Notes under the pieces: generated by a model
The model's database searches: none
What the model was told of the DNA's origin: nothing
What the model saw: only the letters and a program-made list of their open reading frames with translations
Part shown: piece by piece, positions 19,394-28,400 of the stretch
Layout of the letters: the number at the start of each line of letters is the position of its first letter
Numbering within the stretch: the first letter of the stretch is position 1
Position numbers and translations under genes: made by a program
Assembly: GCA_030704615.1 (NCBI GenBank)
Contig: CM060731.1
Location: 7,814,001-7,874,000, forward strand
From: Takakia lepidozioides
Lineage: Eukaryota > Streptophyta > Takakiopsida > Takakiales > Takakiaceae
DNA: 60,000 bases
Direction of reading: 5' to 3'

Positions 19394-22216
19394 GTGGAGG
19401 AGGTGCACATTGTGAGTGTCATTACGGAGTTACCCAAGGGTTTTGAGGGGAGTACGGCTACAGGCAGTAACAGTGAGAGTGGGTTCACAAGACGAGGTAT
19501 TCGGTTCAGACCACCTTCACCGCCACCCTCAATTACTGTAGAGTCAGACACAGACTCGGAGGCTTCATCAACAGGTGTGCACTTTCATTCGCCATTGTTG
19601 TGGGACGACATGGAGGAGATGTATGGAGCTACCAAGGGGCCTCGTAGGTACTCTGGAGCTATGGGCACAATTGAGTTGGATGACTTTATCCAGGAGTTCG
19701 ACAGCTGGTGTGATTTGCAGCAGATGCGCAATCCACAGCTATTCACCCCATTCATGGCGTGGAAGGGACTGTTCGAGCATTTGGAAGGCCCGCCTATGGA
19801 CGATTACCACGAGTTCAGGCGAGGACATGAAGCAGAGATTGAGGAGTGGAGGATGTATTGGTCACCTGACTACGTCTCCATTACTCGAGGCACGACACGA
19901 CCAGTAGCTGCATCAGTACCAATAGCTCCCACTGCCAGCACTAGTAGTGGAGCAAGTAGTGCTGGTACTTCTGCAGGTGGTACCAGTTCAAAAGGTGCTA
20001 CTACTCCTCCTGCCACGACTACAACACATGTGCCTAGATTCAACCCGGTGGTGGAGTTCTTCCAGGAGTTGCGGAGGAACTACCAAGGTGTACGGACAGA
20101 GAAGCTGCGAAGTTTGCAAGACTTCCAGCGCAAACCCAGTGAGAGCCTACGAGAGGCGTATACTCGTATGAGGCGCTTGATAAGTGTGACCCAAGGGGTT
20201 ACTGAAGCTCAGGCAATCCAGTTTTGGTATGGAATTCTGGACAAGGAGCTCAAGAGAAGGGTGCGAGATGCAACCCTGTTACAAGCAGCCCAACCCACAT
20301 TAGCAGATGTGTTTCTGCTGGCTGAGCGGATTGAGCTCAACATGGTGGAGGAGCGAGTTGTTACAATTGGATTTGGCAAGGACATGCCTGCACGGGGCAC
20401 AGCTATCAGCCCACAGGCACAAGGGACTGCCCAACAGCGTGGTCAGGGGGGCAAGGTTTCCCAACCCAAGTTCCATGGAGCTTACAGGGGACCTCAGGTG
20501 CAGAGGCCCGTGGCATCTTTTGCAGGCCAACAGCAACCACGAGTGATATGTTGGACATGTGGAGGACCCCATGTCAAGAGAGATTGCCCAGAGAGTGGCA
20601 AAAGGCCGGCACAAACACAGCCTGCACAGTTGCAGTGTGGGCATTGTGGCAAGTATGGGCATGGAGATGCCCAGTGTTATGACTTGCATCCTGAGTTGCG
20701 CCCAGGCCAGTTCCAAGGGAACAATGGTGGCTGGGGGCGAGGTGGACCAGCCCAGAGAGGACGAGGTGGTCGGGCACGAGGTGCAAGCCAAGGGCAAGCT
20801 CAACATGGCCACGGACGCGGAGGTCAGGGTGTTGATCAAGGCATGGCCAACCGGCTTCAGCAGCTAGAGCAGAGGCTCGCTGCAATGGCTATAGCTCAGG
20901 CGGTACCGGCTCCCAGGCGGGATGGTCCACCTCCTACTCCCAAGGGAGGAGATATGGGAGGTATGGGATTCATGTGCGGAGCAGCACTACCACTAGAGCA
21001 GGTGGAGTCTGCTGCAGCCGTGACTCGAGGAGCAGCACGAGTTCCTGAGCCACGAGGTGCAGAGGTGGAGTTGGATCCACAACGTGGGGAGGCAAGCCGT
21101 CAGGCGAGGCTGCCTCAGTCATTCACCTTGGCGGAGACAGTGTCAACGCCATCCATGGCACCTAGTTCTCGCCCGACTGTTACCGAGGCGGAGGTTACTA
21201 TGCCATTGGGGAGAGCTACATGTGCAGCACTGACACCTGCTACCAAGGCTAGTGCAGCCGGTGTGTTATTGGGGGCAGCCACCTCTGTGTGTCAAGCCCC
21301 ACTGTTCTCGGCAACCATGATTGCGACGCCGGGGGTGAGACCAGCTGCAGTGTTCAGACTAGCAGCAACTCTCTGTGAGAGTGGGGAGGTCACTTCATCT
21401 TCTGCGGAGTTAGTGGAAGGTATAGTGGCAGAGGGATCCTCGGATTTGAGGGTCAAGACTGCCACGGCTGCGCCATGGCAAGCTGCAGCTACTAGGTTGA
21501 CGGAGCTGCCAGCTAGGCCAGCCTTTGAGCGCGCCATGGTGACACCTGGAGTTGTCTTGTTAGACAACCAGGGAGGCATTTTCACTTTGAGTGGACCGGC
21601 AGGCAAGAAGTACCGGCCACTGCGGGTCTTGTTGGACTCAGGAGCTCAGCCACTGATGTTGGGCAGAGCTGCTATTGCAGGTTTGGGCCTCATGGAGGCG
21701 GATATGGAGCCTTGTCCTTTCCAGATACAGACATCTCTGGGAGGATCAGAGCAGGCTCGCGGCATGACACGGCATCAGTTGGCCATTAGACTGCAGCCGG
21801 ATCATCCTAGAGATGGCTCAGTGATGCGAGCCAAGGCCATTGTGACAGACGCAATCTCTTACGATGTCCTCGTTGGTGGTGCAGTGTTATATCCCATGGG
21901 CTTCACCCTGGACTTTTGGGAGGAGTCAGCATCCTACAGGCCTGGATGGCAGTCAGGCGATGGTCGCCGTGCACACCTCCCTGTGACATTCATTGGGGGT
22001 ATAGCGGCTGCCCAGCGGGGCAAGATGCCAACACTAGCCGCCTTTACAGCTACAATTAGTTGGCCTGGAGAGTTGCTGGAGGGCAATGCCCATGCAAAGG
22101 ATGTGCCACCTCCAGCAGAGCAGGATGACATGCATGGTATGGCGGAGTTGCCTGCCATGGTTGCTCACACTCCATTGTGGGGTACAAGCAAAGATTTGCA
22201 GCAGGTTGCTGATTGA
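19394..22216 (+). CDS. gag-PR: Element B Gag-protease polyprotein
   Basis: The frame opens at 19388 after a stop and has no ATG until 19610 (MEEMYGATKG), so the start is uncertain. The capsid-type gag domain spans roughly FIQEFDSWCDLQQM to LRSLQDFQRKPSESLREAYT and on to the helix LADVFLLAERIEL. Two zinc knuckles follow: CWTCGGPHVKRDC (CX2CX3HX4C, about residue 386) and CGHCGKYGHGDAQC (CX2CX4HX4C, about 415). A Gly/Arg-rich linker and an Ala-rich spacer lead to an aspartic protease with VLLDSGAQPLML (about residue 748), where the catalytic triplet is DSG. It ends at TGA 22214-22216 in the context GAT-TGA-CGG, and the same frame continues into the methyltransferase. It would build virus-like particles and cleave the polyprotein. 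A decayed second copy of the gag part lies at 43980-44899. Confidence 0.85.
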   Translation: MEEVHIVSVITELPKGFEGSTATGSNSESGFTRRGIRFRPPSPPPSITVESDTDSEASSTGVHFHSPLLWDDMEEMYGATKGPRRYSGAMGTIELDDFIQEFDSWCDLQQMRNPQLFTPFMAWKGLFEHLEGPPMDDYHEFRRGHEAEIEEWRMYWSPDYVSITRGTTRPVAASVPIAPTASTSSGASSAGTSAGGTSSKGATTPPATTTTHVPRFNPVVEFFQELRRNYQGVRTEKLRSLQDFQRKPSESLREAYTRMRRLISVTQGVTEAQAIQFWYGILDKELKRRVRDATLLQAAQPTLADVFLLAERIELNMVEERVVTIGFGKDMPARGTAISPQAQGTAQQRGQGGKVSQPKFHGAYRGPQVQRPVASFAGQQQPRVICWTCGGPHVKRDCPESGKRPAQTQPAQLQCGHCGKYGHGDAQCYDLHPELRPGQFQGNNGGWGRGGPAQRGRGGRARGASQGQAQHGHGRGGQGVDQGMANRLQQLEQRLAAMAIAQAVPAPRRDGPPPTPKGGDMGGMGFMCGAALPLEQVESAAAVTRGAARVPEPRGAEVELDPQRGEASRQARLPQSFTLAETVSTPSMAPSSRPTVTEAEVTMPLGRATCAALTPATKASAAGVLLGAATSVCQAPLFSATMIATPGVRPAAVFRLAATLCESGEVTSSSAELVEGIVAEGSSDLRVKTATAAPWQAAATRLTELPARPAFERAMVTPGVVLLDNQGGIFTLSGPAGKKYRPLRVLLDSGAQPLMLGRAAIAGLGLMEADMEPCPFQIQTSLGGSEQARGMTRHQLAIRLQPDHPRDGSVMRAKAIVTDAISYDVLVGGAVLYPMGFTLDFWEESASYRPGWQSGDGRRAHLPVTFIGGIAAAQRGKMPTLAAFTATISWPGELLEGNAHAKDVPPPAEQDDMHGMAELPAMVAHTPLWGTSKDLQQVAD

Positions 22217-23596
22217 CGGGGGCAACAAGCCTGGGTAGAGGCTTTTGTACCGTCAGGAGAGGAGGAGAGTGCGGGTATTGCACCAGGATCACCTCAGTTG
22301 TCACCATTGGATACCACACCTATTGTGTGGCAGTATCCGGATGAAGGCATTTGCCTTCTGGACTTGTTTGGCGGGATCAGCACCGGATTGGCTGTTGTGC
22401 TACAGGCAGGTGTGCGGGTAAGGCGTTACCTGTATGTGGAGAGGGATGAGACTGCACGACGCGTCTCACTGCGCCATGTGGCTCAGTTGGTACAGCAGTA
22501 CCCTGACTTGTTGCCTGTGTCTACAATTCGTGGATACCAACAAGCCTTGCCAGCAGACATTTCCTTGTTGGGGGCGCAAGATTTGGAGCAGGTTGGCTCC
22601 ATTGATCTGATAGTGGCAGGTTGGCCCTGCCAAGGGCATTCATTAGCCGGGCATGGCAATGGATTGCGAGACTCGAGGACGGGTCTGTTTTGGGAGATGG
22701 TGCGGGTTTTGCGCCACTTGCAGCTTCATCAAGCTGTATCTCCAACATACATCTTGGAGAATGTGCCACTGATGGGTGATTCTCGGGCCAGGGTGATGGC
22801 CAGTGTGCATCAAGTCCGGTCGTGGCTTGGGTCAGCAGTGCTGCTGGATGCAGCTGCAGTGGGATCACGGGCTCATCGTCCACGGCTTTGGTGGACTAAC
22901 TTGATGCCACCCGCACTGCTCAAGCGTGCATATGATGGGGTGCAACGGCCAGCACACCTCACCGTGGATGGCATTTTGGACACAGGGAGGCAGTCTCAAC
23001 GTGTGAGACACGATGACCGTTCGCCTTTGGCAGTGGTCAACAGGGTCGGTCAACCACGAACAACATTACCTACACTGCTCAGCTTCCCAGGATCCCATGC
23101 TTTTCGGGATGGTGGACCTGGCCTCTTGTGGGATAGCCAGTTGCAACAGTTAGTGGAGCCTAATGCCGACGAGCGAGAGCGGACTATGGGATTTTCCACT
23201 GGGACCACGGCGGTGCCTTCTCTTTCTGAGGCATCACGTCGTCAGGTGTTGGGGCAAGCAATGGATCTCAATTGCTTGACCTGGATTATCAGCTTGGCTA
23301 TGGCTGAGCAACGTAAAGTGCGGAGTGCACTTCCCTTGATGGTCTCTCTGCCTACCGAGACTGTACAGGCAGCGAGTGGGGGCGAGCCGGTGAGGACCAC
23401 GGGGTGTAGACATCCATGGCACACGTGGGAGGTGCTCGAGGTTCAGAGGGAGTTGGCAGCCAAGGCAGCTGTGATGGATGAGGTTGGGGATTCTTCTCGG
23501 GATGAGGAGGTTTTCAATGATGAGATGATGGGGCAGGATGAGGCCTTGTCATTGACTGAGCAGGAAGGGAGTACTGCTCAAAAGGTTGCAGCATAG
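22217..23596 (+). CDS. C5-cytosine DNA methyltransferase domain of element B (DNMT3-like)
   Basis: This stretch is in the same frame as Gag-protease and opens directly after the UGA at 22214. There is no ATG near its start, so it needs read-through or fusion to be made. Counting from 22298: motif I LLDLFGGISTG (residues 20-30), motif II around VERD (47-50), the catalytic loop AGWPCQGHS with Cys at about 111, GLRDSRTGLFWEMVR, motif VI LENVP (about 153-157), motif VIII AHRPRLWWTN (about 192-201), and a C-terminal ERERTMGFSTG ... RRQVLGQA block (motifs IX-X). Order is I to X, not permuted as in plant DRM enzymes; the HRxRxxWTN motif and the C-terminal block are closest to DNMT3. All catalytic residues are present. 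It transfers methyl groups from S-adenosylmethionine to C5 of cytosine in DNA. An acidic tail ends at UAG 23594-23596, followed by CAA-CCA and the RT in the same frame. Confidence 0.92.
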   Translation, partial: RGQQAWVEAFVPSGEEESAGIAPGSPQLSPLDTTPIVWQYPDEGICLLDLFGGISTGLAVVLQAGVRVRRYLYVERDETARRVSLRHVAQLVQQYPDLLPVSTIRGYQQALPADISLLGAQDLEQVGSIDLIVAGWPCQGHSLAGHGNGLRDSRTGLFWEMVRVLRHLQLHQAVSPTYILENVPLMGDSRARVMASVHQVRSWLGSAVLLDAAAVGSRAHRPRLWWTNLMPPALLKRAYDGVQRPAHLTVDGILDTGRQSQRVRHDDRSPLAVVNRVGQPRTTLPTLLSFPGSHAFRDGGPGLLWDSQLQQLVEPNADERERTMGFSTGTTAVPSLSEASRRQVLGQAMDLNCLTWIISLAMAEQRKVRSALPLMVSLPTETVQAASGGEPVRTTGCRHPWHTWEVLEVQRELAAKAAVMDEVGDSSRDEEVFNDEMMGQDEALSLTEQEGSTAQKVAA

Positions 23597-23834
23597 CAAC
23601 CACGGGACGCGTCCTCTACCTCTAAGCCCACTGAACTTAAGGTTGCAGTTACGGAGGACAATTGGGAGCCTGACATTGGACCCATTGTCATCGGAGGAGA
23701 GAGACGACGTATACGGCGGTTCCTGAGGGTTTACAGGAATTGCTTTGCCTTCAGTTTGAAGGACTTGGGAGCACTGAAGGGTCAAGAGATCCGTATTGAG
23801 TTGGCCACTGACACGCCAATATTTCGGAGACCCT
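23597..23834 (+). pseudogene. Element B RT, N-terminal part, cut by A4
   Basis: The frame continues from the methyltransferase across the UAG and encodes the typical lead-in of gypsy RT: NCFAFSLKDLGALKG, then an ELATDTPIFRRP segment. At 23834 it is interrupted by the LTR of A4. The next residues of the domain appear at 36937 on the other side. Confidence 0.85.
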
Positions 23835-24803
23835 TGTTAGAGGACTGTCGGGGACTTAGACACTTATACGGGATCTGTAGGGTACCCTTAATTTTTGCAC
23901 AGACTAAGACCAATTGGAGCCTTAGGGGTGACAGCAGCGCACTGTAGAGGGGGGTTACACAGCCCGTCACAGTCGTCCCAGTCGTCACAGCCGACACAGC
24001 CAACACAGCCCGTCATAGTCGTCACAGCCGACACAGCCAACACAGCCCGTCACAGTCGTCACAGCAGACACAGCCAACACAGCCGACACAGCCCGACACA
24101 GCCAAACACAGTCGCACAGCCAGTCACAGCCCGTCACAGTTTCACACAGCCAGTCACAGCCAGTCACAGCTTGACACAGCTGTCACGATCATAGGGAACG
24201 AAGAGTAGGAACGACTGTGGGGAACAACACCTGCGAAGGGAACATGTTAGTTCACAGACACGGTTAGTGAGGGAAACGGTTAGAACCGCGGATATGAAGA
24301 TAAAGGGAGAAACGGGGAATTGAGGGACATGATTCGGAGGAGGACTTCTTGGTGATAGAGGAGAGGGGATCGGGCAGAGATGAAGAACGGAAGTGAAGAT
24401 AGAGAGATGAAGAGTAGATGCTTGATATATGCAAGGCTGTAATGATATTGTAGAGGAGATTAGAGACACAATGGCTTCGGCCTGATACCTGATAAATCAT
24501 AATCGGATACTTTTACGATACAATCACACTGTGTAGAGAGATCTGAGTGAAGCTGTGGAATGAATGGATGAGTTGATGGAATCCAATAGATTGATAAAGC
24601 AAACTGATACTTAATTATCAATGGTAAGATAGTTAACATGAATACCAAAAGGGAAACAAATAGGAAACACCCCCATGATACACTAGCTGTAGGTCATGAC
24701 TGATTGTTCTGCGCGGGCTGAGTACTTAGAGATTTCCAACTCTTCAATCTTGGAGTTTCCGCCTCGAATAGCGAAGGGATGGGTGAGTAAAAGCCGCGCG
24801 ACA
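23835..24803 (+). repeat. Family A 5' LTR (A4), 969 bp
   Basis: It begins TGTTAGAGGACTG and ends AGCCGCGCGACA. The CACAGCC-type array occupies about 23958-24180. The ATG of leader ORF1 is at 24696, 108 bases before the LTR end. Confidence 0.92.
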
Positions 24804-25391
24804 TTTGGCGACCATACTGGGGACCTGGGACATGAACAACCAGATGTGACAGGCATCTGGTGGGATCATGGTGGTTGGACCATTAAAGAATTTGAAGTGA
24901 ATCAAATTCCCTGTGGAACGAAGGAAGAAAGATTGTCCAAACAATTCTTTCAAAGGTTCTTGGAATTGCCAGACGATTGTAAAGAAAATATTCTTAAACG
25001 AGTGCATGATGCTGATCCAGAATGGGGTCTGGAGAAAGGAGTGATAAAGATTTATCAGGTAGCCTGTAGAGGAAGAGCACGTTGGTTACCAACATTGGTT
25101 TATGTGATAGCATTGCTATCCATTAAACGAGTAGAGTTTGAAGGCTGGGAAGAAAGAAAGGTGAATGTTTATACTCATATGCATGAAGAGCTTGTACTGG
25201 TAAAGAATTGGATTCCAAAGGATATTTTGTGGATCAAACTCACACCAAGAACAGTTTTTCAGACTTGTTTGCCATATGGTTATATGGTAACGGAGACTTC
25301 AAGTATAGCCAAGGGTGCATTGAAGCTTGAAAGAAACCCAGGCATATACGAGAGATATTACAGAAGAGAGTTTTGGTTATTGCCACACTAA
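24696..25391 (+). CDS. Family A leader ORF1, 231 aa (A4 copy)
   Basis: An intact frame from ATG 24696, inside the LTR, to TAA 25391. It differs from the A2 copy by a modest number of substitutions and no gaps. Function is unknown. It ends 21 bases before the gag ATG at 25413. Between them sits an 8-codon mini-ORF (ATG 25397 to TGA 25420) whose stop overlaps the gag start in the arrangement ATGAGTGA, the layout expected for re-initiation. Position before gag and preservation in several copies suggest an element protein needed early, but nothing in the sequence says for what. Confidence 0.75.
   Translation: MTDCSARAEYLEISNSSILEFPPRIAKGWVSKSRATFGDHTGDLGHEQPDVTGIWWDHGGWTIKEFEVNQIPCGTKEERLSKQFFQRFLELPDDCKENILKRVHDADPEWGLEKGVIKIYQVACRGRARWLPTLVYVIALLSIKRVEFEGWEERKVNVYTHMHEELVLVKNWIPKDILWIKLTPRTVFQTCLPYGYMVTETSSIAKGALKLERNPGIYERYYRREFWLLPH
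24804..24825 (+). other. Presumed primer-binding site of family A
   Basis: The sequence TTTGGCGACCATACTGGGGA directly after the LTR resembles the TTTGGCGCC...GGGGA primer site of plant Tat/Athila elements. It is identical in A5 after 47937. The primer tRNA cannot be named from here. Leader ORF1 reads through it. Confidence 0.6.
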
Positions 25392-25412
25392 AAGAAATGA
25401 AAGACATGGGAC

Positions 25413-28400
25413 ATGAGTGATGAAAGAGAAGCTAGACGACAGAGATATTCAGCAAAAAGAGAAAGCTATCTGAAAGCTAATTATCCATATCTTTGGGAGA
25501 GAGGAATAGACATAGGGGAATCATCTGGACCTCTCACACCATTAAGATCAAAGAGTGCATCACCTATACCGGAAGAACTAGAGTTGGATGCCACTCCTTC
25601 TGTTTCTTTGCAAGAAAGATTAAGGGAATTGGTACAGGAAGAAGATCAATCACGAGGTGAAAGATCTGAGGTACATCCTTGGATAAAAGACTTGACAGAA
25701 ATCTTTGATAAGAGTTGGCATGGAACACCAAAAGCAGGAACTCCAGTTTCTGAAGCAGAAGGTGAAGAAGGAGAAGAGGATGTGGCAGAGCCAACGGAGA
25801 GTTCAGACTCTCCAACACCATTACAGTTGAGTTACATGAGTGAAGAAGAAACCCAAGGGCAGAACTTGGAGGATGAAAACAGAGAGAAGAAATTAGAAGA
25901 GGAAGAATATGAAGAAGTAGACCCAACAGCTGAGGTTGAGACTACAACCAGGACATCCCAACCCGTTGGACCTGGATCAAGTGGAGCACTTGGATCACAG
26001 GCCAACGAAGGTGTCGGCTCAGGGGGATCAGGCGGGCTGCCTGGATCTGGCTCTGGGGGACAGGGAGTGTGGGAAGTAGTGCAACTGAAGCTGGGAATAC
26101 TGTGAATATCGTGGGGCCAGAAGCAGGGAGTGCTCAAGGGCCACCACTTGGTGGAAGATCCACCACAAAAACAACAGGTCCAGAAGGACCAGCACCAGCA
26201 AGGGTGCCAGCACCTGTCAGTGGGCAGAAGGTAGGGCCACAGATGGCGTTACAACCAACACGGGCAAAACCACCTTTCCTATTCAGGAAAAGGGGATCCC
26301 GATGTACACATTAGCCAATTTGAGCACATGTGTATAGTGAACAATGAGAATGGCGATGATGCCAAGATGAGATTGTTTCCTTGTTCACTTATCAAGAAAG
26401 CAAGTGAATGGTATGCAAGATTCCCTGATAATCATTTCCTAACCTGGAATGGCTTGAATACAGCATTTCGAAATAGGTTCAGGACAAGTAAAACTGAGGA
26501 TGAAGTGTATGGAAGTTTACAACAGCTGAAGCAGAAGAAGCATGAAACTGTTGAAGAGTATATGGAGAAGATGGAATTGATGATGAAAAAGCTGGCTGCA
26601 GTACCAGCGCCCGGTTTACAGAAGACTTGGTTTGTGAGTGGACTAAGACCAGAGTTGCAAAAGAAAGTGGATATGTTACCCCATAATACAGTGGAGGAGG
26701 CATTTGAAACTGCGAACAGAATTGAGCAATTGGGAATGCTCAGGAGAGAGAAAAAAGAAGATGAGGACTCTGAGGATGAGTCAGATGAAGAAGAAGAGCA
26801 AGAACTAAAAAGAAAGAGTAAGAGAAAGGAGAAGTTGAAGAGGGATAACTATGAAAAAAAATTGGAAGAAATCTTGAAGAAGTATGCCACAGAGGCTGCA
26901 ACACATTGGAGGAAGGGTGTATGGTGTGCAAAGTGCCAGAATGAAGGCCATACCACCACAGAATGCCACATGAAGGAGAAACACTGTACTATCTGTAAAA
27001 TGGATAACCATTCTACTGAGAATTGTTACTACAACAGAAGGACAGCTGCAAGAGAACCTAGGCAAGTAAGGGTGCATCAGGTGCAGCCCCAGCCAAGAAG
27101 AAACAATGATCAGGACCACTATGGTAGGTCTGGTGGTTATAACAATGGCATGGAAGGGAGAGGTAATTCAAGAGGGAATTACCAAGGAAATTCCAGAGGC
27201 AACTATCAGGGTAATCCAAGGGGGAATTACCAGCCCGGGAATCAGGATTATAGAAATAATCCAAGAACAGACCAAGGGCGAGGACCCAATGGTGAAGAGC
27301 TATGTTACTATTGTAATCAGCCAGGACATCGCAAGGCAGCCTGTTCATTCTGGATAAGACACCAGAATGAGATGAGAGCTCCTGTGAATGAGGGCCCAGT
27401 GGTGGCAGCTCACATGGTTAGGCCATGTGTTGTACCAGAAGTAAGTACAATGATAGTAACAAGAAGTAAAGCCAAACTAATACCTCCAGTAGAAGAGGAA
27501 GAAGATGAGACTGGAAGTGGCAATGATATGCCTGAAGATGAAGAGACTTGGAAAGATGAGAAGGAACTGCACAAGGAAGTGGCAGATACTATAAGGGAAA
27601 TGCAAAAGAGTACTGATATTCCTGTGGCAGATTCCTCTGATTCGGATGGAGAAAAAGAAGGGAGTGAGGAAGAAAGGAAAAAAGAAGATGCAGACATGCA
27701 AAGTAATGAAGAGACTTTGGCTGAAGTAATATGTCAGACCAAAGCAGAAATTACCATTGGACAGCTATTAGCTGTGGCACCTTATTGTAGGCACAGGCTG
27801 TATCAAGCAATCAATCGAATTGCCCAAGAGACAGGAAACACAGACCTGAACAGCAAGGTGACCAGTTATAATGTGAAGCCGGAAGGGCGAGAAACAGTCA
27901 TGGACTTTGATGATTCTATGCCAGTAATCCAATTGAGAATTGGAAGCACAGAACTAACTGATGTACTGATAGATGGTGGTTCTGGAGTAAATATCATGAC
28001 AGACCAATTAAGGAAGAAGCTTGGTCTAAGTAACATGAAACCAGCCCCATTTACAGTAACAATGGCAGATCAAAGAAGTGTACAGCCATTGGGATTAATA
28101 AGAGGAGTTAAGATACAGATACAGAAAATGATCTTTATGATCACAGTAACTGTATTAAAAATGGATGAAGTCATGGAGGCTTACTCCTTATTATTGGGAC
28201 GTCCGTGGCTGAAACAGGCCAGGGTATTCCATGACTGGAATTCTCAGTTACTAACCGTGCATAATGGGATACACGAGATACAAATTACCACAAAGAAATC
28301 TAGTAGATTACCTGCTACAAGAAGACCTCGAGGAGTCAGAGAGTATGACTGGAGAGGAGGACTGGATGAGGAGCAGGAAGCTACCCTATTTGCTGCACAC

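Noticed and set aside
20300-20885. Minus-strand frames opposite element B gag
   Set aside because: They overlap the clear gag and knuckle coding on the plus strand and show no domain of their own.
22298-22300. Independent start of the methyltransferase at TTG 22298
   Set aside because: No ATG is available and the frame is open back to the UGA, so a separate start is less likely than fusion or read-through.
23895-24194. His/Ser/Gln-rich frame in the A4 5' LTR
   Set aside because: Repeat-array translation, length differs between copies and there is no other coding evidence.
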